DNA of 64,000 bases from Oscarella lobularis (taxonomy: Eukaryota; Porifera; Homoscleromorpha; Homosclerophorida; Oscarellidae): the NCBI RefSeq assembly GCF_947507565.1, contig NC_089182.1, positions 372,001 to 436,000 on the forward strand, given 5' to 3'. Positions 14,401-29,400 of the stretch are shown piece after piece. The translations under genes were made by a program, and so were the position numbers. Below the pieces are notes generated by a model. The model had not been told where the DNA came from. It did no database searches and worked only from the letters and a program-made list of their open reading frames with translations. Positions within the stretch are counted from its first letter, which is position 1. Every line of letters starts with the position of its first letter.

Positions 14401-17400
14401 TTGCGACGTCGTTGAAAGTCAAATTCAGTTGTCCAGAGAACATGTCGATGCTAAACTCGACGAGGCTCAGGCGTGTTGTGTCTGTTACAACGCTGCTAGC
14501 TTCTTTGGATATGACGGGGCGTATTTCCACACCACCGAGATCGCTCAGGGCACCGAAAGCCAAAGTAAGGAAAGTCTCATTAGCTCTCGCAATAAACGAA
14601 TCGCTAAGTTTAATGCTTGCCACGTCTGCATCGCTCACAGAAACGTCCAAAACCGTAGAGTCTACTCGACTCTGTATATTTCCTTTTGTAAGCGTAAGAC
14701 TGAAGCTCTTTGACACCGTGTGAAGCTGGAATTTCGAGAAATTGAGCGATGATTCGTCCATAGGTTCGTCGAAGGTAAGCAGAAGCTGATTCGTGCTCAA
14801 ATCCAAAGAGAACGAGTTCAAGGTTGGCGCTGTAGCATCTGCAACGTAGTTGTTTGAAAGAATAGCCAAGCTGGCTACAGCCGATGCTGGATTGGCATCA
14901 AAGGCCATATCCTTGATAACGCTACTTCGAATGCTGATGTACGTCGTATTTTCGTCCTTGGCGAACGCAGACGCTTTGATTTTCCGCAGGTCCACTGCAT
15001 TCAGCGTTATCTTTATTTCCTTGCCTGGTTCACTTGATGACGCGCCTCTTGGTTCCAACGTGTATCGCAGATCGTCGTTGCTTGTCGCGTTTTCTCCTTG
15101 AATAGTAATAGCGCTGGTGTCAAGAGTGGCGGGATCTACGACTTCGTCAAAGCCGAGTGTCAGTATTCCGCTGTTCAAATCCAGTTTGAAATAATCCAAA
15201 GTTGGTGCCTGCTGGTCACTGACAAACACCTGAACTATCTTTCCCGGAGATCCATCAACAATTGGACTGTTCCAATTTCCGGCCATGTCGCGTATTGCAA
15301 AACCGGACATAGAAATGTAGCACGTTCCGCGTCGCGAACATAAGTGCTTGTCTTTCTTGACGTTGACTACGTCGTTGTCGCTGAGAGTCAGGGTCAACGC
15401 GTAACTATTTTCCGATACAACTACCGATGATAGAGCTATGCGACTGATAGGATCTTCAAAGAGAGTCTGCAGATACAAAGCCGTAGCATTCAACGACGAC
15501 GCGTTGACTGTTTCGGTGAATTCCAGTTTCATGACTCCTCGTTGCAAATCGAATTCAGCAAAAATGTCCAATTCGGGTTTGGCCTTGTCCGGCGTGTAAT
15601 TGCGAACTGACACAGTGGTCCCGTTTACCGAGGCCACTAGAGGCAGCTGCACCATATCCACAACCAGTGACGGCGAGTACGTTATGTAGCAGTCAAACTG
15701 CGACGTGCATATTTGCAAACGTTTGATTTCGTTCAAGTCGGCCCGACTGAAACGGACGACAATGTCGGCTTTGTCAGCAGCTGGAACAGTACTTGTGCTC
15801 AGGACAAAAGCCGTAGACGTGTTCAAATCGCCCGACGTTCTGACGGTGATGTCGTTTACGAGGAATTCTGATGCGTCGACGGTTTCGTCGAAGGACAAAG
15901 TCATTGTGCCGTCGTTCAGATTCACGTCGAAGAAAAGTAGCCTAGGCGGTGTCGTGTCATTGTTGTAACTTCGGACTTTTTTCGCGTCCTCAATCTCAAT
16001 TTCAGCTACTCGATTTCCACTCATGTCCTTCACTGCTGAACGCTCGATGGATAGGAAGGTAGAGTCGGCATCTACTGCCAAATCGGTGAGAGCCTTAATC
16101 TCGTTTCTGTCAACTTCGGAAAGATTGAGTTTGATGATAGGTCCATTCGGTGTCGTGATGATTCCTCCTGTCAACTGATAAGCGGTTGCCGATTTAGACC
16201 GAGCTGACTGAACTGTTACTCCAAAGGCGTCGAAGGAGCTCACATTGACCGTTTCGGAAAAGAAAAGCGTAAGAACTTCGGCGTCAAGCTGCAAATCAAA
16301 GTCAAGCAATCTCGGCGCAGAAACGTCGGCGACGAAAATCGATGACCGAATTGCGCTACTTGATGGCACGGAGTGAAGGTCGTTGTTCGACAGGTCTTGC
16401 ACCGCCGACACAGCCGCAGATATAAAGGTAGTATTTCGAGAGTCAGCCAGTCCAACTTTCTTCTTCAATTCGTTTAGATCATCATTTGTGAGAGAAACAG
16501 ATATAACGTTTGTTTCGGCTTTAGAAGCCACTCCGCCCGTCAAGGCGTAAAACGGAACAGCTGGTGTCGTACTGGGTTGAATGGTAAATCGCGCCGGCTT
16601 GTACGACGCAGGATTGATATTTTCGTCAAACGTCAATAGCAGTTCGCCGACGTTCATATCCAGGCTAAAGGTCAAGAGAGTTGGACGTGTCAAATCCGCT
16701 GTGTGCTTGCTGATCTTTTGAGCAGACGTCTTGGAAATTGGAACAAGGGCAATGCCCACCATGTCGTTGGCTGCAGAGCTAGTGACAGCTAAGAAGGTCG
16801 AGTTGCTGTCGGAAGCCAGAGGATAACGAGCTTGCAAGGCGGAAAAGTCGCCATCGGTGATATTCACAGTAACGTCAGCGGTGTGCACCATTTCGTAGGA
16901 TCCTCCAGTAAGAGTGTACGAATCGTTGACGCCCGTCACGTTGCTCTTCAGCTGCAGGGTGATCTCTGTCACAACAAAGGCGCTGATGTTAATCGTCTCG
17001 CTAAAATGCAACAAAAGCTGCAACGGAGGCAGATTGCTTGCCATGGAAAAGTCAAAGCTTTCCAATTCGGGAGCTGTCGAGTCTTGGATATGTTTCGACG
17101 CTTGAAGCGCAGCTGGAGGCAGCACAGTCACCACTTGGTTTCCGTTCATGTCAGCAAATGCCAAATCGTTCAACGAAAGATAAGACGTAGCGGTAGAAAC
17201 GCCTAGGTCAGGAAGTGCCTTAATTGCATTCAGGTCTTCGATATCCAAATCGAGCGTGATGTCGGCACCGCTGGAACTCTTCACGACACCCCCAGTAAGA
17301 AGGCGCAGCGAAACACCAGGAGCCCCATTTCGCACGGTTGCTTGAAGTTCTTCGTAGCTCGACGCTCTGATCGCTTCATCAAACAGCAGACGCAACGTGC

Positions 17401-20400
17401 CCTGATTCAAGTCTAGCTCCTTGAATTCGAGCAAATTCGGCGGTGTTGTATCTGGGACATACCGTGAAACCTTTCTCCCGACGGTAACAGACTTGACGAA
17501 ATTGTTATTCATGTCCGTGATGGCTAAATAGTCCAGAACCAAATACGTCGAATTGACTGAAACAGCTAAATCGTCGAGCACTTTAATTCTGTCTGAATCG
17601 TTCTGGCTGAGGGAGATAATCAGAGATGCGGAATCGACAGTAGCCGAACTGTCTGTGAGATTGTAAACAGCTGATGCAAGTCGAGACGAGTCGCTTTGCA
17701 GCGACACATATCTGGAACGCAGTGAGGAGGATTTTACAGTTTCAGAAAAGTGAATGGTCAGTCGGTTGGCATCCAGGTCCAAGTCGAACGTTTCTACCTC
17801 AGGGATAGTAACGTCTTTGACGTAGGATCGGACGGCCAGAGCAGTCAAGTTCGATATTTCCAGAATTTGCACTGCGTTCATGTCTTCAACGGCGCCAGAT
17901 AACAGTGTAATAAACGTTGACTTGTCTGATACAGCTAAAGATGCCAAAGCTTTAATTGCATTCAAATCTCCTTTTGTCAGAGTGACGTTGATTTTAGTGC
18001 TGTCTTCTTTCGTTGCCACGCCGCCTGTCAACCGCAACCATTCTGTTCCACGAACCGAAATTCTCGAATTGCTTTGAAATTGAATTCTGTCTGATTTGAT
18101 ACTGCTAGCGCGCGCAGTTTCAGAAAACGTAAGAAGTAACTGTCCATTGTCAAGATCGAAATCGTAAGAAACCAAAGACGGAGGCGTGACGTCTTCAACG
18201 TGGACAGTCACATTGAGAGCATTGGCAGACGATATCGCTGTAATCGAATTGTTGTTCATGTCGAAGACGAACTTGCTGGTAAGAGAGAGATACGTATTCC
18301 CCAGATCAGTTCCAAGACTGTAGAGTCGCTTGAGAGTGTCCAGATCAGACTTCGAGAAGAACAGGCTCACTTCAACACTAGTATCATTCGGCACAAACGT
18401 GCCGCCGTTTAGAGTAAAGACTTCGGCAGCGTCGGTCTGGTTGGAGCTACTTTGCAGCGTGAGCTCAGTAGCAACCATCGTTTTTACATCGACAGCTTCA
18501 GAAAACGTCAAACCGATGAAACCATCGTTTATGTCGACGCTAAAAGATTCGAGCTGCGGTTCTGTTGTATCTTCAGTGTAGTTCGTCACTCGTTGTGCTT
18601 CCTCTGGAACGATGCTGACTACAGGAACAGCTGATATGTCTTTTATAGCCTGCGCTGTTAGAGAGAGGTAAGTCGATTCTTTTGATATGGCTAAGCCTCG
18701 CAGCTTCTTGATTTCGTTAAGGTCTTTTGCCGTTAGATTAATTGCCGCAATATATCCATCAGGACTGCTCGAAGAGCCGCCAGTTAGACTGTACCGCTCC
18801 TTGCTGCTTTGATCGTTCTGTAGTGTTATAAAAGCAAAATTCAAAGTAGAAATATCGACTACGTCATCAAACGACAACGTCAGAAGTCCGGTGTTCATAT
18901 CAAGCTGAAAGGAAAGTAGAGCTGGCGCTCCCAAATCAACCTGAAACGAAGCAGCTTTGATGGCTCTTGAAGAGGGAACCGCAGTCAGATTATTTCCGGC
19001 AATGTCTTTCGCCGCCCCGTCCAAAACGAATAAAAACGTATCGTCGACCGACGTTGCAAGAGTCGATGACAACTTCAACGTTTCCAAATCGGCGTCAGAC
19101 AGATCGAATTGAACTTGAAGTTTTCTGTTAGAATCGATATACTTCAACGTTGCCCCAGTCAAAGAGTACGTATCGCCTCCGGAAGACGTCGACTGTATGG
19201 TGAAACTTTGCACGTTGATCGAGTCGATGTCTGTCGGTTCGGAAAATTCAACGAGCATAAAGCCGGCGTTGAGATCCAAGCTAGCAAAACGAGACACCGA
19301 CGGTCGTATGACGTCCAAGGTGTAAGCGTTCACTTGCAAACTCGATTCAGCGTTGACAAGGGCACTCACGTCGTTAGCAACGAGAGCCAAATCTTGAACG
19401 GTTCCCGACAGTGCCGTCAAATAAGTGTCGTTCTTTGACGAGGCTAAGTCGAGAGCCTTCAGAGCAATAAAATCGTTGTTGTTCAAATCGACGACAATTA
19501 CTGGTCCGTCGATCGTCGTTTGACGAGTTCCACCGTTGAGATCATGGCTGACAGTCGCGTTGAACGCATTCTGAATAGTAACGGACAAGAATTTGAATGT
19601 AGCCACGGCGACCGTTTCGTCGAAGGTAAACGACAACTGGCCTCGGTTCATGTCTAGGTCAAAGGATATCAAAGTCGGATTCGTCGTATCTTGTACGAAG
19701 TTTGTCACGGCGAGAATTTCGCTTGAAACTTGATTTCCGGCCATGTCTTCAATAAATAAGCTTGTCACGTTTGCAACGCAATTGACGTCATCGGTGCAGA
19801 TGTCTTTTCGAATTTTGATATTATTCAAGTCAAATGAAGACAGTTCCGTTTCTATACTCGTTCCGTCTGAAGACAAAATCTTGCCACCGGTAAGAGTGTA
19901 CGATGGAGAAAGCGTGACCTTTTTCTGCAGAGTTAATCCCGTAAAGTCCAGCGACTCTGCTTTCATCGTTTCAGAAAACTCGAATACGGCAACGCCAGAA
20001 TCCAAATCGAACGTCACGAAAGCGTTGAGTTCTGGAGAGTTTTTGTCAGTAAGATATCGGTTGGCTTTGAGAGCATTGCCGTCTTTTCTTGCACTGACGG
20101 GACGCCCAGTTATATCGAATGCTAGTACTTCCGAATGAATTAGGTAACAGTCGCTCGACTTGGTGCACAACGCCAGCCGATATATTTCGTTGATGTCAAT
20201 GGGACTAAGCTTAAAGTTGATAACAGGAGAATTACTTCCTGTTTCCAAAGTGCCCCCAGTGAGAGTGTAGTTGAAATCATTCCTCGTTTTGTTGTCCTGG
20301 AAGGTAAGACTTGGAAAACTCAGACGCCCGATGTCGACTGCTTCGTCAAAGTATAGCGTCACGTTGCCAAGATCAGCGTTGAAGACGAACGCCTGCAAAA

Positions 20401-23400
20401 CAGGGCCACTCGTATCAGGAATAAACTTTTCGGCGAGTTTAGCTGAAAGATTCGATATGGCTTTGATAGGATTGTTTCCGGTGTCTTTGACGGTGCTAGA
20501 TGTCAGCGAAATATAGGTGTTATTCAGAGCAGAGGCAATGTTGGGTTTCGCCTTGATGGCATTCAAATCCTTTGAAGAAAGCTTCACGGTCACAGTGCTT
20601 AGCGAAGAATTCGTTACTGCGCTCGTAGGCAAGGTGATTCCACTCAATTCCGACTCGCTTCCTTGTATAGTCACTTGGGAAAGATCGAACGAGTCTGAGT
20701 CGACGACTTCAGAAAAGGTGAGTACGAGTACTCCACCGTCAATATCCAATTCGAAGTTCTCCAGCACTGGACCTGTAGAATCGTTTGTGAATGTTCGCAC
20801 TACGGCCGGGTGTGGTATTGATACAGATTCGGCTTTGTTTCCCACGACGTCCGAAACCACTGCGTTGTCCAAAAGTACAAAGACATTTGCCGGCTTAGTA
20901 GCCAATTGACGATTAGCTTTGATTGTGTTAAGATCGAAAGCGGTGAGATTGATGACGACAGTGGCTTTGAACTCTTCCAATTCGAAGTCGCCGCCCGTGA
21001 GACGATGAAACGCAGCTGGATCAATTCTAATTGCGCTGTTCGAAAGAGTGATACCGTTGACATTCACATTCGTCTCGTCGAGGCTTTCGTCAAATCTTAG
21101 CTTAAGTTGCCCATTGTCCAAGTCGAAGTCGAAGTCAAGCAAAACTGGCACAGACGTGTCCTCCGTGTAATTGGTAACTGACTTGCCTGTCGACGTTGAC
21201 AGAATAGAGTTGCCATTCATGTCTTTGACGCCGTCTTGCAGTACACTGATGAACGTGGAATTAGCTGCGGCAGCCAACGTTTTCTGGCTCTTGATGGCAT
21301 TCAAATCGTCCCTCGCCAGTGCAATATTAAATTCTTGACTGTTAGAAGGAAGAACCGTCGTTATTTTTATCGACCTAGATGCTGCAAAGGACGAAGCTCT
21401 ATCTTGCACAGTGAAAAGCGACAAATTTAGAGATAATCCGTTCACAGCCTCAGTGAATATGATCGTCATTATTCCACTGTCTAGATCAAGGTTGAAATGC
21501 TCGATTGTTGGACGAGTTGTGTCTGGTATAAAGAAGGCAGCCTTCTGCGCAAATTCCGCAGTAAGAGGAACCAGCGTATTTTCAAAACCGTCTTTTGCAG
21601 CGTTTTCAGTCCAAGACGCGTACGCAGTGTTTACGGACACCAATAGACCGGACTGAATTTTGATGGCATTCAAATCTTTTCGACTCAAACTTATATCGTA
21701 AGATTTTCCACTGGGAAGCGGTACGGTTCCCCCAGTTAGAGTATAGCTGATGCTGCTGTTCATTGCCGCAAGAAGAGTAAAGCCTGTAGTTTTCACGTCT
21801 GAATAGAAAACAGCTTCCGTAAAGGTGATTACAAGAGAGCCAGAGTTCATATCGATTCCAAAGCTTTGCACTTCCGGTCTGCTGGTGTCGGCGACAAAGG
21901 TTGTGACCAATATTCCAGATGATTTCGGAACAGGCGACGATCCCACGCCAGCCATATCAGACACGGAGTTCGAAGACGCAGAAAGATACGTCGTTCTGCG
22001 ACTGATTGCCAAATTTGCTGTTACTCTCAAAAGGTCGAAGTCAGCACTGGTCAGCTCTAAGCTCACAGTGCGAGCGTTGGATGATGGAAGGACACCTCCT
22101 GTTAGGGAAACCAATGCCGAATCACTTGTTGCATTTTTCTTACTTTGCAATGAAATTGTTGCAGGGAGAATTGTGCTAACGTTGACAATCTCCGAAAAAG
22201 TCACATTTAGCAATCCGTTGTCCATATCGAGGTGGAATGAAATGAACTCTGGAGGCGACGTGTCAGAAACGACTTCTTTAGCTTTCAGAGCTTCGCCGTT
22301 GACAATCTCGACTAGCGCATTGCCTGCCAAATCTTTGACAGCTTGTTCGGTTATCACCAAAAACGTGTTGTTTTCTTCCGTTCCAAAATTGACGAAGCTC
22401 TTGATTTTATCGGAGTCCACTGCGTTGAGTTGAACGGTTATTGTTCTCGCATCGTCTGACAAAACTGCTTGGGTTGAGGATAGAACAACAAACTCTTCTG
22501 ATGTTTGATTTTTCGAACTCTGAACGGTTACTTCAGAAGGCGCAAATGACGACACGCTCACGGTGTCAGTGAAACTCAGAATCAGCTCGCTTGTATCCAT
22601 GTCGAGAACGAAGTTTTCCACACTTGGCGATGTCGTGTCAGGAATGAATGACTCTGCTTGAACCGCTTTTCCATCAGTGATGGGAACAATGTCTCTGCCA
22701 AGATGATCGTCGATAAAATCCGCTCGAATAATCATAAAGGAATTATTGATGTTAGTCGTCAAACCATCCGCAATATTCATAAGAAGTAGATCTGCAGGAG
22801 CAATTGCAAGAGTGACTTCGTGACCCTCTCGAGGTCCATCATCATCATAATCCGTAGCAGTTGTTAGTCTCGAGGTTTTCCCTAAAACGGCCGACTTGGA
22901 CGACTGGAATCGAATTGCACTTGCAAGCAGCGGTCCTCGGACAACGTCGGTGAACGTGAGCGTGACTTTTCCTGCGTCCATGTCCAAAGAAAACGTTACT
23001 AGCTCGGCTTTGGCTGTGTCGCCTACGTGTTCTTCCGCCTGCACTCTATCGACTGCACTGTTTGAAATTGCATTCGCGTCAGTAAAAGCGGTTGAAGCGA
23101 TGCTCAGGAACGTGTTGCTGGTGTTTGTTCCGAAAGCCTTGTCGGTTTTGATTTTCAAAAGGTCTGAATTGGTCAAGCGGATTTTGAGCACAGCTGAAGA
23201 AGTCACGTCGGGCTTATCAGAGTCGACTTCGCCTCCAGATAAGGTGATCTTCGTCGCGTTCGCCTTCGAGCTGGCAAAAAGAGACAACTTTGTAAAGTTC
23301 AAACTGCGTATAAGAATAGGTTCGCTGAGGGTCAACACCAGCATATTTTGATTCAAGTCGAAAGTAAACGAAACTAATGCTGGCGCTGTCAAGTCAGCAA

Positions 23401-26400
23401 CAACGCTACTAGCTTGAATGGCACTGTTGCTCGTAATAGGCTTGACCGAATTCGGCACTCGAGCAGTGTCTTTCACCGCGGCTGATGTCAGCCACAAGTA
23501 CGTATTATTTCTGTTCGTGCCAAGAGATCCTGCTTTGATGCTGTTAATGTCGTTTTCCAGAAGAGACAGTGTCAGAACAGACAAGTTGGAGACGCCTGTC
23601 GTCGCCGAAGACAGACTGACGGACTCCACCTCTTTTGAGGAATTTGCTTTGCTCTGCAGAGTGATAAAAGAAGCGTCAAGGCTGTTTTCGTCAACCGGCT
23701 CGCTGAATGTCAGAATTAACTTATCACTGTTCAAATCCAACGTGAAAGACTCCAGTTCCGGTTGAGACTGATCGTCAATGAGATTCTGTACTATTCTGCC
23801 GGGATAACCGTCAGAAACAGGTAGCACGGGATTTCCTGCTGTGTCTTTAACCATGGTTGCTTTCACAGTTGCATAACAAGTTGCCCGGAACGTACAGAGC
23901 CTAGCGTCTTCTTTCACAGCGGCAAGGTCATTTGAAGACAAAGTGATTGTAATTCTGTCGCTACTTTTGTCCACGGTTCCCGATGTCAGAGTGTACGAGT
24001 TGAGTGGACTTTCAAACAGAGTCTGAAGAGTCAGTCCGGTGAAATCGAACGTCGATGCGTTGACAATTTCCGAAAATGACAACACAATTTCTCCCACAGC
24101 TAAATCAAAGCTTACAAAGGAAACCATCTCTGGACCTGTAATGTCTCCAATGACGGCGAGAGCCTCCAAAGATTCATTTCCCTTTCGTCCAATCACGCTT
24201 CGGCCAGTCATGTCTTGAATAGTGCCGTTTGAGTAGGAGAGATAGCAATTTCCTTTCGCGCTGCAGAGATCAAGACGTTTGATTTCGTTCAGATCTTCGC
24301 TGCTCAAGTCGATCACAATCTCGGCGCTATTATCACTGCTACTCGTGCTAGTCGACAGAGAGTAGGAAACGTTAGGACTAACGATGGCAGAATTTTGCAA
24401 AGTAATTCGCGACACGTCCAACGACGACACGTTGACCGACTCGTCGAAGCGCATGATAAGCACGCCCTTGTTGAGATCGAAATCAAAAGATAGAACAAGA
24501 GGACTGTTAGAGTCGAGTACGACAGCAGAAGCTTTTAGAGCTTGGTCGGTCGAAATAGCCTCCACTGCGTTTCCATTCGTGTCTGTGATCGCTGATGACT
24601 TGAGCGACAAGAAGGTCGTATCAGTTGATATTGCCAAGTCTGGGTTGCCTTTGATTACGTTTCGATCTACTGTAGACAGAGCTATCGTGAGAACGGTTCC
24701 ATTAGCCGAAGTGACTTCTCCGCCAGTCAATCGATATTCATGCGTAGGGTCTTCTTCGGCGTTCTGAATAATAAATCCTGTAGGTGTAAACGAGGATCCT
24801 TTTACTGCTTCACTGAATGTCATTTTCAGTACGCCAACTGAAAGAGATAGCTCAAATCGTTCAAGTTCTGGCCGAGTAGAGTCTTCAATAAAGAAATCCG
24901 ATTTTTTAGCAGCTAAGAGAGTTATTTGATCGACTTTGTTGCTGCCAATGTCGAGTACAAATCCCTGCTCAACTGTAAGATAGCTGCTACGTGTTTCAGT
25001 TGCAAAATACACTTGATCTTTTAGGGAATCTAGATCCTTCTTTTCAAGGGCAATTTCTATAGACGATCCTCTAATTGACGCAACACTTCCTCCAGTCAGC
25101 GAGAAAGAACGAGACAGCGGAGAAGTGCCATTAAGCAGAGTTATTCCAGTGTAGTCGATGGTAGTAGTATTCACTGCTTCAGAGAACGTCAAATTCAGTC
25201 TTCCCGAGTCCATGTCAATGCCGAATGATTTTACGTACGGCGGTATAAGATCAGCGGTGTGATCAGAAACATTTAGAGTGACCGAGCTCCCAAAGACATT
25301 TCCAGACGTGTCCTCGACAATCGCCGAAAGAACAGTCAGGTGAGTCGAAGACGGCGTTTGTCCCAAGGGAACGCGATCGACTATCTTCGCTCGGTCCGCA
25401 TCAGATACTGTTATCTGAACGTTGGCAGTATTTTCTTCGTTAACAACGCTCGTTGTGAGATTCGAACTTAGACGAATAGTATCACCGAAAGCCGCGTGAA
25501 GAATTACGTTCTCGAGCTTGAAAGTAAGGACGTCGACGGTTTCATCAAAGCGAAGAATGATTTTGAGCGGGAGCTTGCCGTTGTCCATTACCAGATCGAA
25601 AGATGACAGCTGCGGCGGCACAACGTCGGCATTGACCGAAGCAGCTATTCCAAGACTCGGACGCACTTCGGAAATCGTGTTATTATTCAAATCCGTTGCA
25701 AAACCGACGTCAAACGACAGGAACGTATTCGACGAGTCTGTACCGAAATTGGGATCTTTCTTGAGAAAATTTATGTCGTCGGCGGCGAGTCGTATACGGG
25801 CGACTGCCCCGTTGCCGCTTACAACGGTCCCGCCAGTAAGCTGTCTTTCGCGCGTTCCCGGCTTTCCGTCTCTAAAGAATCCAAGAGGAAGATTGAATCG
25901 ATTTGCCCTAACAGCTTCGTCAAACGTCAGAATCATTTCTCCTGTGCTCAAATTGAGATTGTATGACACAAGCGTTGGCGGGGTGGCGTCTGGCGTAAAT
26001 GCGGCTGCTACTAGACCATTCGTTTCATTAATTGCTACGACCGGGTTTCCAGCCATGTCCGAAGCGCCAGCCGAAGTAAAGGACAGGAACGACGAGTTGA
26101 CCGAGAAGGCAAGTTTTTCAAGGATTTTAATGCTGTCAGCATCGGCGTTGGAAAGTTTCACCGTCAAAACGGGCGATCCGGCATAGAGCAGATTTTCAAT
26201 CTGACCGGACTCTTCGAACGTGTGCGACGGCTTGTCTCCAGTAGAGCTGCTCTGCAAGGTAAAACTAGGTAGATTCAAGTCCGACGCTCGAACAGTTTCG
26301 CTGAAGGACAATACGAGTCTCGGGCTTGAATCCATGTCCAACGTGAAGCTGGTCAATGAAGGTCGAACAACATCGGGTGAGTAACCACTCGACTTTATTG

Positions 26401-29400
26401 CGCTTCCTTCGGGAATTTCGACAAGCGTATTAGATTTCATGTCTTCAATTGCAGCAGCTTCTAATCGAATAAACGTTGATTCGATTCCGGTCGCTAGATC
26501 GCTCCGCTGTTTGATTGCGTCGAGATCTTTTCCGGTCAGATTCAGAGTGATGACAGTTCCATCTGTACTGGCGTAAGCTCCACCAGTCAGTGTGTAATTG
26601 ACAGTGGAAAACGCCTTATCTTGCAAGATGATTCTTTCTGGGACGAACGTGCTAGCCTTGACCGTCTCTGAGAACGTTAGCACAAGCTTTCCACCGTTTA
26701 CATCCAGAGTGAAGTTTGTTAGAGTTGGAGGCGTTTGATCAAACGAATGAACCGATGCTTGGACGCCGCTTGAAGAATTGATTGCTTGATTAGGTAGATT
26801 AGCCAAGTCTTTAATCATTTTATCGCTAAAGGAAATAAACGTCGTATTCGAAGCCACGCCAAGATTTCGAAGCCTCTTTATTTCATTCAGATCTTTGGCT
26901 AGTAGTTGGATATTGACCATGTGGGAATTGATACTTGGGAAAAGACTTCCACCGGTAAGTGTTACGCTGGCTGTAGCTTCGTCTAGATCGGCTTTGTTAT
27001 GAAGCGTGATCTGAGTGGAATCCAACGTCGAGAAGTCCACTATTTCCGACATCTCCAGCGTCAAAAATCCAGCATCAACGTCGAACGTAAAGGCTCTCAT
27101 TTCCGGACGAGTCGTGTCCGGAGTAAAGACTGTCGCCTTCTTCAAAGCAGAGTTCACGTTTCGACCTGATTGTGGATACTCCTTGATTGCTTCGGTTGTC
27201 AAGCTAACGTACGATGTATCAGTCGAAACAGCCAGGTCGACCAAGTTCTTAATTCCATTCAGATTCGTGAATGAAACGTCGATGTCAATCACATAATCAG
27301 CGGAGCTTCTCGTTGTCGATCCTGGTGTCAGAGTATAAGATGAAATGAAGCCAGAAGAGGCATTCTGAAGACTGATTGCAGTGTATTTAATGCTGCTGGG
27401 ATCCATCACGTCGTCGAAAGTTAGACTAATAATGCCGTCGTCCATATCCAAGTTGAAGTCCAAGAGGGACGGGCTGTTTGTATCAGGAGTGTACGTGGAA
27501 ACCGTTATCGTCTTGCCTACGATGTCGTTGCCAGCTACATCTTCAATAGCACCGGTACTCATTCCAATAGCGCTGTTGGCTTTTTCGGTTCCAATTCCTG
27601 CATTTAGCTTCACTTTTTTCAAGTCTGAATCGTCCAGTTCAATTGTAACTGTTTTTCCATCTGCTGACTGCGTTGCCGCTCCTGCCGTCAGTTCAATTCC
27701 GACAGCTGGACCCGGACGTCTTAAGTCGATACGAGAATAATTCAACGCAGCTAAATCGACGGGTTCGCTGAATTCGACAATCAAAACGCCCGTGTTCATA
27801 TTCAACGACGTGAAAGTCACCAATTCAGGTTTCGTTGCGTCGGCAGTGTACTGGGTCGCTCTGGTAGCGTTAGTGCCGTTGAGAAGAGGAACAGCAAGGT
27901 TTCCTGTGACATCCGTCGTGAGAGAACTCGTAAAGGCGATAAAAGTAGAATTTTTATCTGAAGCCAACTGAGACTGAAATTTGATAGCGTTGAGGTCAGT
28001 CTCGGTGAAAGAAATTTCGAGAAGAGTCTTCGTCACAGATTTCGCTGAAGATCCAGTCAACGTGTACCCGCTTTTTCCTCCATTGGCATTTAGAAGAGTT
28101 ATCGCTGTTGGGTCGACGTTTACAGCGGCACCAACCGACTCGTCGAAAGTAAGAGTCAATTCTCCCAAGTCAAGATCAAGTCCAAAGGACACTAGGTTGG
28201 GACTGATTGTGTCCGGAATGAGTGAGAGCGGATACTCCTTCGATATCAAAGTAACTTTGTTGATGACGGGCGTTACGGCGTTTCCGGTCATATCTTTGAG
28301 TAAGCTCTCTCCGAAGCGAATAAAGCACTGAAGTTGTCTGCTGCACACGTCCACCGAAGCCTTGAGACTGTTTAGATCATCTTCGGTTACCAATACTGTG
28401 ATCGTGGGCCCGTTCGTTCCGGTTACAGTACCTCCTGTTAGAGTTATCGTTTTTCCGCTATCCGCTCCTTCCTGAAGTGTTATCGACTCGGGGTTGACCG
28501 AGGAAACGTTGACTGTTTCGGTAAAGAGTAAAACGATTTGCCCAGTATTCAAATTGAAGGATTCAAACTGCTGAAGTTCTGGTCGCTTTTTGTCTGGTTG
28601 AAAGACGTCGGCTTGGATAGCGTTGCCATTGAGAACTTCCAGAATGCTATTGTCATTGGCGTCTTTTACCAAAAAGCTGCTGAATGCAAGGAAGCAGTTT
28701 CTACTTGAAGTACACAACGAAAGTCGGTACAGCTCATTCAAATCGTTCGTTGACAGAGTGAATTCCACGACACTCGAGTCAGAAACGGTTTTCAGCGTTC
28801 CGCCTGTCAACGAAAGGCTGAAATTTCTTTTCAAAATATTGTCTTGAAGAGTTACTGCCGAAAAACTAAGTGTAGACACTTTAACCGTTTCGTCGAAGTA
28901 GAGAGTAATATTTCCGTAGTGAATATCGACGTGGAACATATCGATTTGAGGCTTTGTCGTATCAGCTGTGTAAGTCGTCACGTTGAGACCATCCAAAGAC
29001 GATATCGGTTGGAGATTGTTTCCGTTCGTATCCTGAGCTACAGAACGCGACGCTGAAAGAAAAGTGTTGAATTCGCCGGTGGCAAGAGTCTGCAGTTTCT
29101 TGACAGAATTCAGATCGTTTTTGGTCAAGAAAACCGTCACTATTGTTCTGTTGTCACTGGAGTAGCTGCTCTCTCGTAAGGTCACACTGATAGCATCGCT
29201 GTTCTGAGAGTTCTGCAACGTAATTCCTTTCGCCGAGAATTTGCTCGGGTCTATCGCTTCAGAGAACGTTATTTGCAGCTGGCCCAAATTAAGATCAAAA
29301 TCAAAGGCGTCGATCTCGGGACTGTTCGTATCTTCGAAGTGACTTTCTGCTCCTTTAGTCAGGTAAAGAAGTTCGTTACCGGCCAAGTCCTTGATTGCTC

